From contig CALQEU020000020.1 of NCBI GenBank assembly GCA_943329665.2, positions 1 through 64,000 on the forward strand: a stretch of 64,000 bases of DNA, written 5' to 3'. This DNA is from JAJTFW01 sp903922455 (GTDB lineage Bacteria; Bacteroidota; Bacteroidia; AKYH767-A; OLB10). A program made the position numbers and the translations under genes. Shown piece by piece: positions 17,664 to 27,900 of this stretch; position 1 is the stretch's first letter; the number at the start of each line of letters is the position of its first letter. Below the pieces are notes generated by a model. The model worked only from the letters and a program-made list of their open reading frames with translations. It searched no databases and was not told the DNA's origin.

Positions 17664-18017
17664 TTAAAGTTTTATTAACACTCCGGTACATCCCTCAGAA
17701 ACTTCTTTCCTCGTAGCACCTTCCTTAATGACCCATTCAAAGCCGGATTGTTTCAATATCTCGGACAATTGCTCCGCACCAGCAAGCTCAGAGAGATCTA
17801 ATTTAATGACCACCCACCCCTGGCTTTCACACGTTAATATCAATTGAGAATTTTCAGAATAATTTTGAATCAATTGCTCTAAAAGAGGGGACATCTTGGC
17901 ATTATTAAAATGCTTAATTTCTATCACCCTTTCCACAAAAGGTCCGTCAACTGCTTGCGCCTTCGCAAGGGATTGATCTAATAAAAATAAAAACAAAAGT
18001 ATAACTTTACGCACCAT
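17664..18017 (-). CDS. Small secreted protein of unknown function
   Basis: The 117-residue product has a clear signal peptide (MVRKVILLFLFLL...AKAQ, cleavage about residue 21) and a 95-residue mature part that alternates strands and helices with one CES and one GCTG cysteine. I do not recognise the family. It lies 8 bases upstream of the 1470-residue T9SS protein and is almost certainly cotranscribed with it, so it may be a periplasmic helper of that cargo. An AAGGAG stretch sits between the two genes, but only 2 bases from the downstream ATG. Confidence 0.72.
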   Translation of the reverse strand: MVRKVILLFLFLLDQSLAKAQAVDGPFVERVIEIKHFNNAKMSPLLEQLIQNYSENSQLILTCESQGWVVIKLDLSELAGAEQLSEILKQSGFEWVIKEGATRKEVSEGCTGVLIKL

Positions 18018-18178
18018 CTAATTGTTAATTTTTGGGAAATGTACGATATTTCGACGATCAAAGCAACTTCACGAACTATTTATTATTCACCACACGCCAT
18101 TGAAATAAATTACAACATTATTTTTAGTGATTTTACCCAAGGAATATGGCGATTGACCAAAAAAATGACAAATAAAAA

Positions 18179-18814
18179 ATGAAAATTCACTTCTTACTTT
18201 TTATCTTATTTATTTATACGAGCACCGTAAAAGCTCAGCGATTTCGTGGTGAACTGCAAGGAGGAATTGTTGGCTCACAAGTATCGGGCGATCAACTTGG
18301 AGGATTTAATAAAGCAGGACTTTTAATTGGTTTAGGAGTGAAAACCAATCTGAATAAACAAACCGAAATTGGCTTTAAAATGCTCTATCTTCAAAAGGGT
18401 AGTCGAAAGCGCCTGAAAACGGACGAGCCTGATTCAAGCTTTTACCTGTTGCGATTAAACTATATAGAAGTTCCTCTAACGGTACGGTATAGAGTCAACA
18501 AGACCTTTTACCTGGAGTTAGGGCCTTCGGTGGGTTATTTAATGAATAGCTCTGAAGAAGACGAAAACGGGGTGTTAAATTTTAGAAGACCATTTTCCAA
18601 ATACGACCTTAGTGTAACGGGTTGTTTGGGATATACTCTATCAAAAAAACTAGATTTTAATTTAGGCTACTTTCAATCTATCGTGCCTATACGGGAACAT
18701 AGCAGCGGAGCTGTTTATCGATTAAACCAGGGACAGTATTCAAGTGTTCTAACGTTTACGTTACTTTACACCCTGAGAACGGAAAAAGAAAATACTCATT
18801 CAGAAGAAAAATAA
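18179..18814 (+). CDS. Outer-membrane beta-barrel protein (PorT-like)
   Basis: The 211-residue product has a signal peptide (cleaved near VKAQ-R, residue 20) and alternating amphipathic strands (GLGVKTNLNKQTEIGFKMLY, LNYIEVPLTVRYRVN, FYLELGPSVGYLM, LDFNLGYFQSIVPI, VLTFTLLYTLR). The LNYIEVPL strand with a nearby GPSVGYLM is typical of the small Bacteroidota outer-membrane barrel family that includes the PorT-type T9SS component. I cannot say that it is PorT itself. The stop is followed after one base by the GTG start of ubiX, so the two genes are cotranscribed. Confidence 0.83.
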   Translation: MKIHFLLFILFIYTSTVKAQRFRGELQGGIVGSQVSGDQLGGFNKAGLLIGLGVKTNLNKQTEIGFKMLYLQKGSRKRLKTDEPDSSFYLLRLNYIEVPLTVRYRVNKTFYLELGPSVGYLMNSSEEDENGVLNFRRPFSKYDLSVTGCLGYTLSKKLDFNLGYFQSIVPIREHSSGAVYRLNQGQYSSVLTFTLLYTLRTEKENTHSEEK

Positions 18815-18815
18815 A

Positions 18816-19382
18816 GTGAAGAAGAAAAAAATTATTATTGGTGTTACGGGAGCCAGCGGAGCCATTTATACAAAGGTGCTCCTCGACCGTCTCGTTCAAT
18901 TGAAAGATCAAATTGCAGAGGTAGGCCTTGTTTTTAGTGACAATGCAAAAACGGTTTGGGAATATGAATTAGGAAACAAAGACTATGAAGCTATTCCTTT
19001 TAAAAGCTATACAAAAAATGATTTCATGGCGCCTTTTGCATCCGGTTCGGCACAATATGAAACCATGATTGTTTGTCCTTGCTCGATGGGCACTTTGGCA
19101 AGAATTGCTCACGGAATTTCTAATGATTTGATTACCAGAGCAGCGGATGTAATATTAAAGGAAAGGCGAAAATTACTGCTCGTTACTAGAGATACGCCAT
19201 TGAGTATTATACACTTAGACAACATGCGAACCATTACTATAGCAGGAGGAATTATTGTACCTGCAAGTCCATCTTTCTACAGTAAACCGATTTCATTTGA
19301 ACAATTAGCAGCTACAGTGATAGACAGAACGCTAGATTTAGCCGGTTTTGAAAACTTAACATACAGATGGAGCGAGGATTAA
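18816..19382 (+). CDS. ubiX: UbiX-type flavin prenyltransferase
   Basis: The 188-residue product has the family glycine loop GVTGASGAIY near the N-terminus, the central CPCSMGTLARIAHGIS...LITRAADVILKE helix and the late LVTRDTPLS segment. UbiX joins FMN to a dimethylallyl group to make prenylated FMN, the cofactor of UbiD-type decarboxylases; in quinone synthesis the pair removes an aromatic carboxylate. The start is a GTG at 18816, one base after the preceding stop. No ubiD gene lies in the window. Confidence 0.94.
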   Translation: MKKKKIIIGVTGASGAIYTKVLLDRLVQLKDQIAEVGLVFSDNAKTVWEYELGNKDYEAIPFKSYTKNDFMAPFASGSAQYETMIVCPCSMGTLARIAHGISNDLITRAADVILKERRKLLLVTRDTPLSIIHLDNMRTITIAGGIIVPASPSFYSKPISFEQLAATVIDRTLDLAGFENLTYRWSED

Positions 19383-19483
19383 AAGTTATCCACCAAGTTA
19401 TCTGCAAGATCTTACAACTTTTTTCGTTTTTTTTCATTCAAAGATGCTAAATTAGCCATCGATGTTCCAATACAGTTATAATT

Positions 19484-19675
19484 ATGTTCGAATATTCTAA
19501 AGAGATTCTCACCAAAGTAAGTTTCGATCAACGTCTGTTTTCTAAAGAACTTAAGAAAGCAATTTCCTGGTTAAAAAAGGATGAAAGAAAATTGTTGATG
19601 GTATGGTGCCTTGCTACATTTGGTCAGCGCTACAGCGATGTGATCATGCAGGCTTTCCGCCATTATGTAAAGTAA
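19484..19675 (+). CDS. Conserved 63-residue hypothetical protein
   Basis: The product is small, basic and helical (MFEYSKEILTKVSFD...KELKKAISWLKKDERKLL...CLATFGQRY). I recall proteins of this size and pattern (MFEY...ILxKVSFD...ELxKAxxWL) annotated as conserved hypotheticals across Bacteroidota, so I call it real rather than a shadow frame. Its 3' end overlaps the 3' end of queG on the opposite strand by 32 bases. A role is unknown. Confidence 0.7.
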   Translation: MFEYSKEILTKVSFDQRLFSKELKKAISWLKKDERKLLMVWCLATFGQRYSDVIMQAFRHYVK

Positions 19676-20588
19676 ATTGGATTGTATTTTTTATTTTTTC
19701 CAAGCCTGGTCGTAAAAGCGGGGATTCTTTAGCTATTTCTTTAAATACATCTTCCGTAATTTCCAACCAATCTTTTTGATTTAAATTCATCAATCCGTCA
19801 ATTGGTTTTAAGTTTTCTTCTTGATGTGGTTTCGAAAATTTATTCCACGGACAAACGTCTTGACAAACATCGCAACCAAAAGCCCAACCTTCCATTTTTG
19901 ATTCGTAGCTTTTCGGAATAGCTTCTTTTAATTCGATGGTGAAATAGGAAATGCATTTACTTCCATCAACCACCATCGGCGCAACAATAGCCTCGGTAGG
20001 ACAGGCGTCCATGCATCGTGTACAAGTACCACAATAATCACGGATGGGTGCGTCTTCGTCTAGGTCTAGATCAACAATCAACTCAGCAATAAAAAAGAAG
20101 GATCCATTTTTTGGATGGATCAAATTTCCATTCTTTCCAATCCATCCCAACCCACTTTTTTTCGCCCATGCTCGGTCTAATACAGGAGCAGAATCAACAA
20201 ATGCACGACCATGCACATCGCCAATTTTCTCTTGAATTATCTGCATCAATTCCTTCAATTTTTCTTTTATTACAAAATGATAATCGCGACCATATGCATA
20301 TTTAGAAATTTTGGGGAGCGTTGGATCTTGAATTTCTTGCGGATAATAATTCAACAACAAACTAATTACTGATTTAGCTCCATCCACTAACAAACGAGGA
20401 TCTAATCTTTTGTCGAACCAATTTTCCATGTACGACATTTTACCATGTCGATTTTGCGAGAGCCATTGTTCCAAACGAGGTGCTTCTTCCTCCAAAAATC
20501 CAGCTTTAGAAATACCCACATGAGAAAAGCCCAATTTCAGGGCTTCACGCTTAATGATGTTTGTATTAGTTTCCTTCACGAGGAGCAT
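19644..20588 (-). CDS. queG: Epoxyqueuosine reductase QueG
   Basis: The 314-residue product contains the two iron-sulfur cysteine sets of QueG, CGTCTRCMDACPTEAI and CDVCQDVCPWN, with the upstream GKNGNLIHP...FFFIAELI core of the cobalamin-binding domain. QueG reduces epoxyqueuosine to queuosine in the wobble position of GUN tRNAs, using cobalamin and 4Fe-4S clusters in the cytoplasm. Length is somewhat below the E. coli protein, as is common in this phylum. It lies 35 bases downstream of ruvB on the same strand and may share its transcript. Confidence 0.95.
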   Translation of the reverse strand: MLLVKETNTNIIKREALKLGFSHVGISKAGFLEEEAPRLEQWLSQNRHGKMSYMENWFDKRLDPRLLVDGAKSVISLLLNYYPQEIQDPTLPKISKYAYGRDYHFVIKEKLKELMQIIQEKIGDVHGRAFVDSAPVLDRAWAKKSGLGWIGKNGNLIHPKNGSFFFIAELIVDLDLDEDAPIRDYCGTCTRCMDACPTEAIVAPMVVDGSKCISYFTIELKEAIPKSYESKMEGWAFGCDVCQDVCPWNKFSKPHQEENLKPIDGLMNLNQKDWLEITEDVFKEIAKESPLLRPGLEKIKNTIQFTLHNGGKPA

Positions 20589-20623
20589 AAACTTTTAATT
20601 ACGTTAAGCTTCATCCGAAAAAA

Positions 20624-21655
20624 CTACTCTTCGAAAAGAGTTCCAGAATTTTTACGATACGTTTTATTTAAATGCTTAAAGGCTTTTTCGGTAACCTCTC
20701 TTCCTCTTGGAGTACGCATTAAAAAACCTTCCATAATTAAAAACGGTTCATATACTTCTTCAATGGTACCTGCTTCTTCACCAACTGCTGTGCTCAACGT
20801 ATTAATTCCTACAGGACCGCCTTTAAATTTATCAATGATTGTGGTTAAGATTCGATTATCCATCTCATCCAAACCAAACTCATCTACATTCAGAGCCGAA
20901 AGTGCATATTGAGCAATCTTCAAATCAATTTTTCCATCTCCTTTTATTTGAGCAAAATCACGCACGCGTCGAAGAAGAGAATTCGCAATACGTGGTGTAC
21001 CTCTACTTCTTCTAGCAATTTCAAAAGCGGCTTCATCTACAATCTCCATCTTCAAAATTTCGGATGCGCGAAGAATAATTAATTGCAATCGTTTTGCATC
21101 ATAATATTCGAGGCGGGATGTAATTCCAAATCTTGCACGCAGAGGGGAAGTCAATAATCCGGATCGGGTGGTTGCCCCCACCAGCGTAAATGGATTCAGT
21201 TTTATTTGCACCGAACGCGCATTCGGCCCGGATTCGATCATAATATCAATCCGGTAATCCTCCATGGCAGAATAGAGATATTCTTCCACCACCGGACTTA
21301 AGCGATGAATTTCATCTATAAAGAGAACATCATTCGGCTCCAGGTTGGTAAGCAGTCCGGCCAAATCACCCGGTTTATCCAACACTGGGCCGGAAGTGGT
21401 TTTAATGTTGCTCCCTAACTCATTGGAAATGATGTATGCTAGTGTAGTTTTACCTAAGCCTGGAGGTCCATGTAAAAGCACATGATCCAAGGCTTCCCCG
21501 CGCTGGGCGGCAGCACGAACAAAAATTCGAAGATTCTCAATCACTTTCTCCTGACCTGTAAAGTCCTGAAAATCGGCTGGGCGCAATACTTTTTCCAACT
21601 CCTTTTCAGCAGAGCTGAGATCCTCTTTTTCGTTCTTTAAATTTTCGTTGCGCAC
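20624..21655 (-). CDS. ruvB: Holliday junction branch-migration helicase RuvB
   Basis: This AAA+ motor drives branch migration with RuvA. Sensor and ATP motifs are clear: HGPPGLGKTTLAYIISNE (Walker A), LFIDEIHRL (Walker B), GATTRSGLLTSPLRARFG (sensor 1/arginine finger) and a C-terminal winged helix (GEEAGTIEEVYEPFLIMEGF, RTPRGREVTEKA). The frame is open to an ATG at 21724, but the family starts only about 5 residues before ENL-K-EKEDLS, so the GTG at 21655 (MRNENLKNEK) is the better start, giving 343 residues. Confidence 0.95.
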   Translation of the reverse strand: MRNENLKNEKEDLSSAEKELEKVLRPADFQDFTGQEKVIENLRIFVRAAAQRGEALDHVLLHGPPGLGKTTLAYIISNELGSNIKTTSGPVLDKPGDLAGLLTNLEPNDVLFIDEIHRLSPVVEEYLYSAMEDYRIDIMIESGPNARSVQIKLNPFTLVGATTRSGLLTSPLRARFGITSRLEYYDAKRLQLIILRASEILKMEIVDEAAFEIARRSRGTPRIANSLLRRVRDFAQIKGDGKIDLKIAQYALSALNVDEFGLDEMDNRILTTIIDKFKGGPVGINTLSTAVGEEAGTIEEVYEPFLIMEGFLMRTPRGREVTEKAFKHLNKTYRKNSGTLFEE

Positions 21656-21904
21656 GCGCAAATGTAGTAAGGAATCCGGTAGATGCTTGTGGATATAGGT
21701 CCTTACTAAGCTAAGGAGCTCCACTAATTTTTCAACAGGACGTGTAAAAAAGAATAAAATGCTAGTATTTAGAAGATTTTACATCCTATTCCCTTGATCA
21801 TCTGACAAAAACTTGCAAGGAAATGATAAAATTTGTAGATTGCAGGCAAATTTGAGGCAAGTGGAAATACTTCTTCAGCTAACGCATTATCAATTCCCAT
21901 CACT

Positions 21905-24900
21905 ATGGAAAAAATTTACCACCGCTTAATCTTTAAAATTGCTACACTTTTATTTCTAGCTCCTCAATTTGTGAGTGCTCAATCGGATTTTCGGACTATT
22001 ACATCTGGTGATTGGGAGCTTGCTAGCACATGGGAAGTATTTAATGGTGCCACCTGGGTCCCTGCGGTAGCCGCACCAACATCAGCGGATGGCGTTATTA
22101 CCATACGCAATACGCATACTATTGCTGTAAACGGTTCCTTAACTATTGATCAAACTGTAATCGAAGGGGGCGGCTACGTTAATTTTTACTCTGGCAACTT
22201 AACTGTGGCCAATGGTTCAGGTATTGATTTGGTGATTAATGGTGCTTTAGTATGGTCGGCAGGCCTAGCAGGAACAATGGATGTACAGAGCGGAGCCGAA
22301 GTGGGCGGAAGCGCTGATTTCAGTTTCGAAGGAACGACCTTAATCAACAACGGATCTTTCACCGGTGGAACTTTAGGGTTTTCCGGCGGGGCCTCGGGTC
22401 AGAACCTTAACGGCACGGGAACTATCAATAGTTTATTAATGTTTAATTCCAACGGTGTTACTCTGGGCGGCGACCAAACGATTACCAGCTTATTGAACTT
22501 TAGCAATGGCCGAATTATTACAGGTCCAAATAAAATAATTATTGGATCAGCAGGGAACATTCAAAACAATGCTTACCCACCTATGTATGTGGAAGGAAAT
22601 CTACAAATCAATTTTCCGGTCGGTGGATTTGGTTTAACCTATCACATTGGTGACGCCACCGGTTACAGACCCGTACAACTAAGTGTTACAGGAAATACAG
22701 GCGTCGGTGGCTTTATCGTTTCTACTGCCAATACAGATCACCCGAATATTGCTACATCCAACATTGATCCTTCAAAAAACGTAGAAAGAACCTGGACGAT
22801 CACGAATAACGGAGCAAGCTTTTCTACCGCTTTTGCTACTTTCAACTGGGTTGCAGCCGAACTTGATGGTTTAGCAAACACCGGTAATTTTATTGCTGGA
22901 AAATACGATGGATCATCCTGGACCTATCCCGGAGTCACAAGTAATACATCAACATCTATTTCTATTTCAGGGCTTACCTCCTTCAGCAGTTTTGCAGTTG
23001 GTGAAGCCTTGCCGCCTCCCACACTTGATGTCACGGGAGCATTTGGGCCTTTTTGCTCGAACGATCTTTTTTCTATCCCGTTTACCGTAACCAGCGCGTA
23101 TAATACCGGAAATATTTTTACGGCCTATTTAAGTGATGAATTTGGAAGCTTTGGTTTACAAAACGCTATTGGATCCGTTGCAGGTACAACTTCGGGGACA
23201 ATTAATGCCACTCTTCCTCCTTTTATTTCTGGTACTGGTTATCGAATTCGAATCGTTAGTGACAACCCTTTATTTACCAGTAACGATAATGGATCAGATA
23301 TCATCATCAATTCGCTCATTGATTATTATGCAGATGCTGATGAAGATGGATTTGGAGATCCTTTAGTGATTCAATCTTCTTGTATTGGTGCTCCTAGCGG
23401 ATATCTATTGGATAATACGGATTGTGATGATTCAAATACTTCAGTAAATCCGGGAGCTACGGAAATTTGCTTGAATGGATTAGATGATAATTGCGATAAT
23501 TTTATTGATAATACAGGACTCCAATTTCCTCCAATGATTACTTATAATGGGAGCTTAACACTTCCTACCTGTACAACAGGAAGTATATATTTAGGTGTAG
23601 CCGAGGTTGCCGATTTAAGGTATGGAACTAGCGTTATCAACTTTAGCAGTGAATATTCTCCTATTAGCTGGTCGGCGCAAGCTATTTTAGGCGCACCTAA
23701 TGTACTTGTATACAGTGACGATCCTAATGCTTGGTCAGGGGCGGCTGCAAATAGCTCCCGAGAATTTATTGAGATTGCTTTTGACAATCCAGCTCCTATT
23801 AACTTTATTAATATCCATCAAACTTTTACTCCGGGGAGTATCGACACCGTATATATCAAAAATCCAAACACACAATTATTCGAAGTTGTTTATACGAACA
23901 CAGCGGGACCACAAGAAGGAGTACTCACTGTATTAAATATTACTTTCCCTACAACTGCCTTTAATGTATCGGAAGTAAGATTAGCATTAAATACACCCGC
24001 TGCACCGGGATGGAATGAAATTGACGCAGTAGGTATCGGATTATCTGCTCCAATAACCTTTGACTCGTATTCATGGTCAACTGGATCTTCTTCGAGTACA
24101 ATTTCTGTTAATACACCTTCTGATTATTCAGTTGCAGTTTCTTTAAATGGCTGCAATGCTACCAGCAATTCCGTTTCTGTTACCAATCCTGTTTTAATTG
24201 CTGGAAGTCAAGGAATAGTAAATGCTTGTGCTGGATCTTCCACCTTATTATATGCAAGTCCCAATTTTGCATCTTATTCTTGGAGTAACGGAGAAACCAC
24301 ACAAGTTGCAACCATTAACCCATCATCGAATATAATTTATTATGTCACGGCAACGGATGGGTATGGATGTACTTATCTAGACTCAGTTGAAGTTTTTATT
24401 AGCGTTCCATTTATATTTTATAACTTAATCATCACTGATATTAATTGTAGCGGTCAAACTGGAGGTTCTGTTGATGCTGGGTTTTATGAAGGTGGTGGTG
24501 GCGGTGGAGGAGCATTGGTTGGCAACGGAGGAAACACTGAAAGCATTTACGACATTTTCAATTTGTATGGTCCCAATTATAGTCAAGGAAATAACACTGG
24601 AATATTCAGTGGGCTATCCGCTGGTGTTTACACATTAATAAGGAATGAAAATGGTTGTATTTACGATACTACATTTTCTATTTTGCAAGATTCTTTGCCG
24701 TTAATTGATATTACATCTTCAAGTTTACTATGTCCTGATTTAGGTTCAACTAATTTATCCGTTGACTCCATACCGGGTGCCACTTACTTATGGTCTCCAG
24801 GAAACGAAACCACAAGTACAATTGCTATTACAACACCGGGAACCTATTATGTAGAAGTTTTATATGAATCATGTTCAGCAACTGATTCTATCGTGATTGT

Positions 24901-27900
24901 TCTTGAAACTTTACCTTGTATCACTCCAGGTTATGAACCACCTGCCAATGGAGCAGTTCCCAATTTAATTGGGTCTGAACTTTTCCAGTTAGCCAATGGA
25001 ATTAATGTAGCCGACACCATTACAGAAAACAATACTGTTTTCTTATTAGACAGTACACAAGTATTCATTGAAATCATAACAGAATTTGGAAAACATGACA
25101 GTGCATTAGCATTATTGCAAACACCAAATTATGGAATGAATAGTTTCATTGACAATGGAGATACTACCTTTATTATCACTGGAAAAATTCCAATTTCTAA
25201 TTTATCAAAATTAGATTCGCTGCCAACTTTAATCAATTATGTAAGACCATACTATCCGCCACTCGTAAGTAGTCAAGCTGTCGTTAACTCGATTAACACG
25301 GGATTGACCAAAACACAAGGAGATAGAGCGATGCGTTCGGACACGGCTAGTTTAGCTTGGGACGTATATGGTGATGGAATTAAAATTGGAGTAATTTCTG
25401 ATAGTTACAATACACTTTTTGGAGATCCTGCAGGCACAGATTTATTGAACGGAGATCTTCCAGGAGTAGGAAATCCTAATTTTACTACACCAGTAGAAAT
25501 AGTAGAAGAATATCCTTATGGAAGAAGAACAGATGAAGGTCGAGCGATGTTGCAAATCATACATGATATTGCACCTAAAGCAACCTTAGCATTTCATACT
25601 GGATTTGTGAGTGCAGGAAATTTTGCGGAGGGAATTGTTGCTTTAGATAGTATTGGATGTGATATTATTGTTGATGATGTAACTTATATTACTGAACCTT
25701 TCTTTGATGATGGTGTTGTTTCTAAAGCAGTAGATAAAGTGGTAGCTAATGGCACCACGTATATTTCTGCAGCAGGTAATTTTGGTACTGCATCATATGA
25801 AGGAGTATTCGCGCCCACTGCAGCACCTGCAGGATATGTAGGAACTGCACATAATTTTGGAGGTGGCGACATCTATCAAAATATCAATTTTAAAGCAGGT
25901 ACTTATACTATCGTACTACAATGGCAAGATTCGATTTACTCATTAGGACAACTTCCGGGTGTAGTAAACGATTTAGATATTTATTTAATTGATAATGCCG
26001 GAAATCGCTTATTCGGATTCAACAGAAATAATATTTGGGGTGATCCATTAGAAATTCTTCCGTTTGTGGTGAGTGGAAACACGAATGCAAATATTATGAT
26101 CACACGTAAATGGGGATCACAAAATGTTAAATTCAAATATGTGATTTTCCGTGGAGATGCAACGATCAATGAATATGCAAATGGAGGAAGTACTATCGTT
26201 GGACATCCTAATGCAGAAGGCGCCATTGCAGTTGGTGCTGTATTGTATACAAACACACCTGCATTTGGTGTTAGTCAACCATCAGCAGCTTCATTCTCTT
26301 CAAGAGGGGGCACTGAAGTAAAAGGAGCCGTGAGACAAAAGCCGGATATTATGGCTCCAAATGGTGTCAACACTACCGTTTACTTAGGAGGACAGAATAT
26401 TGATGGGGATTTATTCCCGAATTTCTTTGGGACATCGGCTGCGGCACCGCATATCGCAGCGGTAGCCGGATTGCTTCAAGAAGCAAATAAGAAATTCTCA
26501 GGTGTAGAACTTACTCCAGCACAAATGAAATCGACTTTACTGAATACTACTTTGAATATGTACGATCCAGGATATGATGTAATTTCTGGATATGGATTTG
26601 TACAACCTGACTCTGCATTAAAAACGTTAGGCCGCCCACAACCCATTGCACTCGATAGATACTTGCAAGACTCTTTATTTGCGCCGGGCATAGATACGGT
26701 AGAAGTATTAGTTGTAGGGAAGTTCATTAGTGACAACGCAAAAGTTATTTTTAGATATGACACATTACCTGCGACTGTCATTAATCAAGGGTTACTCAGT
26801 GTAATTATTCCACCATTCGTAGGAAATCCACCATTAAGAATTTACAATCCGCCTGCTTCTCTTACAGAATTGGATGGAGGTGCTTCTGGGGATAGTTTAT
26901 ATTTACTGGGAACACAAGCTATCAATGTCGTGATCACCGCATCAAATGCAACCAAGAAATATGGCGAGCAATTACCCGCATTTAGTGCTACCGTTACTAT
27001 TGATGGACAGGATCTTTCCAACACTTCACTTACCCTTGCAGATTTGGGTCTAGAAAACAATAATATTACATTTACTAGCTCAGCAACCAGTGGCAGTAAT
27101 ACTGGATTGTATTTTATCCGTCCTGCTTCTGATGTGACGAATTTATCATTACCAGGGTCACAAATCTTGGCTGCTACCTACAACTATCAGTTTGATGATG
27201 GTGTATTATCTGTACAAAAAATGCCATTGGTGATAAAACCCAACGATACAACCATCACCTATGGAGATGTAATTGAAAATTTAAACTTTACTTATACTTA
27301 TCCGGATGGCATGATCACGCTTATGGAGAAAGTAGCTTTTGCCAATGAAATTAAAGCGGCTCACGAACTTGATTTAGCCAGCGAGGTTGCCTTAGTTGAT
27401 GCAAGAGCGTTAGTAAATGGAAGAGCATTAGTAAATGCGGATATCGATCAATTAAGTTGCATGGCTAGTGCACGAGCTTTAGTGAATGCTAGAGCCCTTG
27501 TTAATGCAAGAGCCTTAGTAAATGGATCTTATGTTTTAGATACAAGTCATGTTGTAGATGTTGCGGTAGCTTCTGTTTTCAATTACCAAGATGATAACGA
27601 CACAACCGTTTTAGTTAATGCACGAGCGTTAGTTAATGCAAGAGCCTTAGTAAATGCAAGAGCCTTGGTGAATGGAAGAGCATTGGTAAATGGAAGAGCG
27701 CTTGTTAATGCAAGAGCATTAGTAAACGGCAGAGCCTTAGTAAATGGCGAAACGGTTGCCGATGAAAATGACGAAGACATGTTTATCATTATTGATGAAG
27801 ATGATATTTCAGCACCTATTGACGATTCACTCACTTTCAATTCAATCAATTTAATCACTGGAATGGAAGTAGGAGTGCATTCTATTGTTCCCGGTGCATT

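Noticed and set aside
20445..20912. 155-codon plus-strand frame antisense to queG/ruvB
   Set aside because: It overlaps two strongly identified genes on the other strand and its translation has no family pattern; a shadow frame.
27389..27748. Pentapeptide repeat protein
   Set aside because: The period is six, not five, and the A(D/N)Lxx rule is not followed.
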